DNA of 64,000 nt from Prosapia bicincta (lineage: Eukaryota > Arthropoda > Insecta > Hemiptera > Cercopidae). The notes below the pieces were generated by a model that ran no database searches, was not told the origin of the DNA, and was given only the letters and a program-made list of their open reading frames with translations. This document shows, piece by piece, positions 60,101 through 64,000 of the stretch. Position numbers and translations under genes: made by a program. The DNA is taken from the NCBI GenBank assembly GCA_036971475.1, contig JBAIZL010000425.1:2019501-2083500 (forward strand), given 5' to 3'. Numbering within the stretch: position 1 is the first letter of the stretch; each line of letters opens with the position of its first letter.

Positions 60101-61540
60101 GATTAGGGAGGACATAGTAAGGATTAGTGTGGATAGAATTACAATCAGGGTGAATGCTGTCAGGATAAAGATAATGATAGGGGAATATAGATACGAATAA
60201 TGTGAATATAGGTAGGATCAGGGTCTAAAGCTGTAGGATTAGGGAGGACATAGAAAGGATTAGTGTGAATAGCATTACAATTAGGGTGAATGCTGTCAGG
60301 ATAAAGATAATGTTAGGGGAATATAGATACGAATAACGTGAATACAGGTAGGTTCAAGGTCTAAAGCTGTAGGGTTAGGGAGGACATAGAGAGGATTAGT
60401 GTGAATACCATTACAATTAGGGTGAATGCTGTGAGGAAAAGATAATGATAGGGGAATATAGATACGAATAATGTGAATACAGGTAGGATCAGGGTCCAAA
60501 GCTGTAGGATTGGGAGGACATTGAAAGGATTAGTATGGATAGCATTACAATCAAGGTGAATGCTGTCAGGATAAAGATATTGTTAGGGTGAATATAGATA
60601 CAAATAATGTGAATATAGGTAGGATCAGGGTCTAAAGCTGTAGGATTAGGGAGGACATAGAAAGGATTAGTGTGAATAGCACTACAATCAGGGTGAATGC
60701 TGTCAGGATAAAGATAATGATATGGGAATATAGATACGAAAAATGTGAATATATTTAGGATCAGGGTCTAAAGCTGTAGGATTAGGGAGGACATAGTAAG
60801 GATTAGTGTGAATAGCATTACAATCAGGGTGAGTGCTGTCAGGATAAAGATAATGTTAGGGTGAATATAGATACGAATAATGTGAATACAGGTAGGATCT
60901 GGGTCTAAAGCTGTAGGATTAGGGAGGACATAGAAATTATTAGTGTGAATAGCATTACAATCAAGGTGAATGCTGTGAGGATAAAGATAATGTTAGGGGA
61001 ATATAGATACGAATAATGTGAATACAGGTAGGATCAGGGTCTAAAGCTGTAGGATTAGGGAGGACATAGAAAGGATTAGTGTGGATAGCATTACAATCAG
61101 GGTGAATGCTGTCAGGATAAAGATAATGATAGGGGAATATAGATACGATTAATGTGAATATAGGTAGGATCAGGGTCTAAAGCTGTAGGATTAGGGAGAC
61201 ATAGAAAGGATTAGTGTGAATAGCATTACAATCAGGGTGAATGCTGTCAGGTTAAAGATAATGTTAGGGGAATATAGATACGAATAACGTGAATACAGGT
61301 AGGTTCAAGGTCTAAAGCTGTAGGATTAGGGAGGACATAGAAAGGATTAGTGTGAATAGCATTACAATTAGGGTGAATGCTGTGAGGATAAAGATAATGA
61401 TAGGGGAATATAGTTACGAATAATGTGAATACAGGTAGGATCAGGGTCTAAAGCTGTAGGATTGGGAGGACATTGAAAAGATTAGTATGGATAGCATTAC
61501 AATCAAGGTGAATGCTGTCAGGATAAAGATAATGTTAGGG

Positions 61541-61770
61541 GAATATATTAGGGTGAATATATTAGGGAAAATAGAAATAAGATTAGGGTCAATGATAGAC
61601 TGGAATAAGTTGATCACAGATAGGAGTAAGTGAATAAGGGTAAGGTCTAGTTGAAAATAAGAGGATTTAGGGAAAGAGAAATAAAATTAGGTAAAATATA
61701 TACCAGATTAGGTTAAATACAGACAAGATTAGACTAAATAAATATAGAATTAGGGTATTACAGATAGGAA
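61541..61770. repeat. Degenerate 21-bp edge of the satellite
   Basis: The 136-bp unit stops, but 21-bp periodicity persists with diverged units such as AAAATATATACCAGATTAGG and TAAATACAGACAAGATTAGA. It continues in traces near 61980-62050. Confidence 0.75.
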
Positions 61771-61779
61771 TGTTAGTTT

Positions 61780-62245
61780 ATTTTCTGTTTCTTTTGTTCT
61801 GTTTTGTTCTGTTTTTTTTGTTTCTTTTTGTTTTATTTGGCAAAATAAATATACAACTAGCTTCAATACTTACTACATAACCTATGCAGGGCACATTTTC
61901 AATAGTCCCTTCTATGGGTGTAAAAATGTGCTACTATTAATTTAATAACAAGCAATTATTTCAAACACTTTAATATATACTACATTAGGTTGAACACAGA
62001 CACGAATATTCTAAATAGATATAGCATTAGAGGGAATACAGATAGCATTGCTAGTTTCTGTTTCTTGTTTATAGCTTTATTTGCTCTATTTAGCATAATT
62101 ATTTAGTGATAAATATATCACTGGCTTCAGTACATACCACTTAACCTAAATAAGGTATCTTTTCATACTCTCTTCGGGGTATAAAAATGTGTTATTTGTA
62201 TTTTAATAACAATCGCTTATTTCAAAAGCTTAGAAATAATTGAAA
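61780..62245. repeat. ~260-bp direct duplication containing a 21-bp satellite edge
   Basis: GTTAGTTTATTTTCTGTTTC...CTTCAATACTTACTACATAACCTA...GGGTGTAAAAATGTG is repeated as GCTAGTTTCTGTTTC...CTTCAGTACATACCACTTAACCTA...GGGGTATAAAAATGTG starting ~62048. Diverged 21-bp satellite units sit before each copy, so the duplication unit included satellite. Confidence 0.75.
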
Positions 62246-62615
62246 TTTCAAAAAAAAGATTTGTACACATGTTAAATAGGTTTCTTTTTGTGGTTATTGT
62301 TATTGTTTTATGTTTTCTTTTAGTGTTACATGTTAGCGTTATAAATTTTGTTCTAATTTCAGGGTAAACAAAAGATTTTCTGCTTCTTTGAGTCTATATT
62401 GATCGCGTTTCGTGCACAATGACAACTAAAGGATGGCGATGTGACGTCACATCCCATTCACTAGAGAGAAATACACTTCCTGCATTACATCTGATTTGTT
62501 GTATAAGAGCATCCAACTGTGTCTCATTCAAATGGATTATAGAATATTTTACTGAAATATGAAATATACTTAGTTTAAATATGAGTTGAAAATAGATGTA
62601 AACGAAGTAAGGATT
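62246..62615. other. No supported gene
   Basis: AT-rich sequence with no recognised feature. Confidence 0.5.
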
Positions 62616-62619
62616 CTAT

Positions 62620-63008
62620 GATATATATATATATATATATATATTTCATGGAATTACTATCTTGACTTCAGAATGACACAAGATGGTTTGGTTAGGCTTG
62701 CAAAATTACAAACCTTTAAACATGCAAACAGCATTTCAAGTGTTACCAGTTCCTTCAGGATATACGTTATGCGCTAGACTATATTACCAGCTACAAACAC
62801 CTATTTTTCGTAGCTCGACTGGGTGAGAATTAGTTAAATACTCGTAGTCCTGTACACACGTATATATCTGACCCAGGGCCGAAGTGGATATGACAAGAAG
62901 CAATACCACACGCCAGAGTCAACCCCGTTCTGACTATTTGCAGCACGTCCACGCGTAACGGCTCTAACCAGTTAACCACATCATATATATATATATATAT
63001 ATATATAT
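62620..63008 (-). mobile_element. SINE-like element with tRNA-like head
   Basis: Minus strand: GTGGTTAACTGGTTAGAGC (A-box-like) near 62980-62960, then GGGGTTGACTCTGG (B-box-like) about 45 bp further, followed by ~270 bp of body and a (TA)n tract at 62620-62643. A second (TA)n lies before the head (62982-63008). The A-to-B spacing and the AACTGGTTAGAGC core fit a tRNA-derived SINE. No second copy is seen in the window, so the family is not established. A minus-strand frame (62830-63240) is read-through from the GT tract. Confidence 0.45.
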
Positions 63009-63046
63009 CAATAGTTATTATTGTGGTGTTTATACGAAATTGAGTC

Positions 63047-63107
63047 TCAGTGTGTGTATATGTGTTTGTGTGTGTGTGTGTGTGTTTGTTTATGTGTGTG
63101 TTTTTGG

Positions 63108-63138
<31 letters not shown>

Positions 63139-63235
63139 TATGTGTGTGTGTGTGTGTGTGTTAGTGTGTGTGTGTGTGTGTTTATGTGTGTGTGTGTGTT
63201 TGTGTATGTGCGCGCGCGTGTGTGTGTGTGTGTAT
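63047..63235. repeat. (GT)n microsatellite
   Basis: About 190 bp of GT with scattered TTTG, TATG and CGCGCG interruptions. Confidence 0.95.
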
Positions 63236-63269
63236 TGCATTAGAAGGCAGTGTGTTAAGTGAAGTTAGG

Positions 63270-63550
63270 TTAGACTGAGATACGGGTTAGGAACGATAAA
63301 CCCTTCTCAGTAGGTGCAGATTGTCCGCACCTCCCCTGAGGGAAGTGTATTTTTTGTGGAGTAGCTATATTCACTGGTCTAAGGCTAGACTGTAGTACCA
63401 CGATTCACGCTAAACTCTTCACATTAGGTGCATGTAGTCCGAACCTCCCCTTAGGAAAGGATGTATAATACGAAAATGAGCCTTTATAGAGCTGTTTGGA
63501 TGGGTTGGAGTACCACGTATTACGCTAATTCGATCTCTGTCGGTAGAGCT
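63270..63550. repeat. ~115-bp tandem repeat, ~2.5 copies
   Basis: CGATAAACCCTTCTCAGTAGGTGCA near 63293 and CGCTAAACTCTTCACATTAGGTGCA near 63408; each is followed by a GTCCG-ACCTCCCCT-AGG-AAG block. A third partial start (CGCTAATTCGATCTCTGTCGGTAG) lies near 63521. Confidence 0.7.
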
Positions 63551-64000
63551 ACTTAAGTTTTCTATTTACAAGCCTATATAATCATGTAACCATGTATCAC
63601 AGATTGATTTCCTCCTTTTGTATTACGCTATAGTTTGTACTTGCGCGTGTGATGTTTCCAATTGTTGGGCATAAGTAATGTGCATTGTTGTTAAAATTGT
63701 TTTTTCCTATAAAAAATAATTAAATAATTAAACACAAATTTTCTATTTCATTGCCAAGAAAAAAGCATTGCTAGATTGATTAAGTGCTCTAAGATTTTAC
63801 TGTGCTTAAGTAATGTAAGACACAAGCAAATGGGGTGTAAATACGTAGCAATGTGTTGTGCATTACATTACAAACATGTGAGATGCAAACCTTCCCTGTA
63901 ACTCTTAGGGTAAGCTATAACAGCTAATCTGTTGCATGTGGTCGTAAACTTTGCGGATGTTTATAGGGATCGCTGTGTAACAAAGAACTTTGCCAAAGTT
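63551..64000. other. No supported gene
   Basis: AT-rich sequence up to the window end with no recognised feature. Confidence 0.5.

Larger units (their letters stand above)
39511..61540. repeat. 136-bp satellite array, ~162 units, with higher-order repeats
   Basis: TACGAATAAT recurs every 136 bp (39541, 39677, 39813 and onward). Each unit is six 21-bp subrepeats plus a 10-bp remainder (AATGTTAGGG): 6 x 21 + 10 = 136. Subrepeats tend to begin GAATA or GGATA and end in AGGATNAGGGT. The plus strand is rich in G over C. Units mostly differ by a few per cent. Shared variants recur at 18-unit and 16-unit spacing. No unit holds a real ORF; the frames at 49260-49469, 56742-56951 and 60296-60499 are satellite read-through. 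Confidence 0.97.

Noticed and set aside
39511..61540. CRISPR-like array
   Set aside because: The units are directly contiguous with no unique spacers, in eukaryotic DNA; it is a satellite.
39511..61540. G-quadruplex or true telomere array
   Set aside because: GGG runs are spaced too widely within the 136-bp unit, and TTAGGG is never tandem.

Overview
The window is AT-rich, repeat-dense eukaryotic DNA with no operons, no rRNA and no long conserved host gene. It holds Ty3/gypsy-type and jockey-like reverse transcriptase relics, tRNA-like interspersed repeats, palindromic MITE-like elements, many TA/CA/CT microsatellites, genes with GT-AG introns and short telomere-like CCTAA tracts. This points to an invertebrate animal; the CCTAA/TTAGG tracts lean towards an arthropod, but a mollusc cannot be excluded. 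Nearly all long reading frames are by-products of simple repeats or satellite.

Layout. 1-19.2 kb: mostly non-coding sequence with three copies of a ~625-bp family carrying a tRNA-like segment, two palindromic elements, and a decayed gypsy-like element (8.9-13.6 kb) bracketed by ~0.9-kb direct repeats and split by a ~1.9-kb insertion. 19.22-31.08 kb: a large palindromic (fold-back) mobile element with arms of ~5.5 and ~5.0 kb around a ~1.3-kb loop. 31-39.3 kb: non-coding sequence, a four-copy ~172-bp repeat with TTACGTCA sites, two jockey-like RT relics and a five-copy 145-bp repeat. 39.5-61.5 kb: one huge satellite array, unit 136 bp, ~162 units, with higher-order repeats. 61.5-64 kb: degenerate satellite edge, a duplicated 260-bp segment, a SINE-like unit, a GT microsatellite and a ~115-bp tandem repeat.

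The most interesting system is the palindromic element. Each arm carries, in mirror image and transcribed outward from the centre, a compact cassette: a TATA/CRE-like promoter; a 98-codon ORF lying wholly inside an intron; a downstream ORF whose ATG would exist only after splicing (A from the first exon, TG from the second) and whose N-terminus looks like an elongin BC-box/SOCS box; and a third, overlapping spliced gene ending in a C3HC4 RING finger. The left arm has all three genes intact; the right arm keeps only the 98-codon gene intact. Both outer ends carry 29-bp repeats combining E2F-like and YY1-like motifs. I see no transposase, Rep, polymerase, integrase or capsid gene, so the element is either non-autonomous or a fragment of a virus-like element. 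All functions are inferred by reading the sequence; no search was run.
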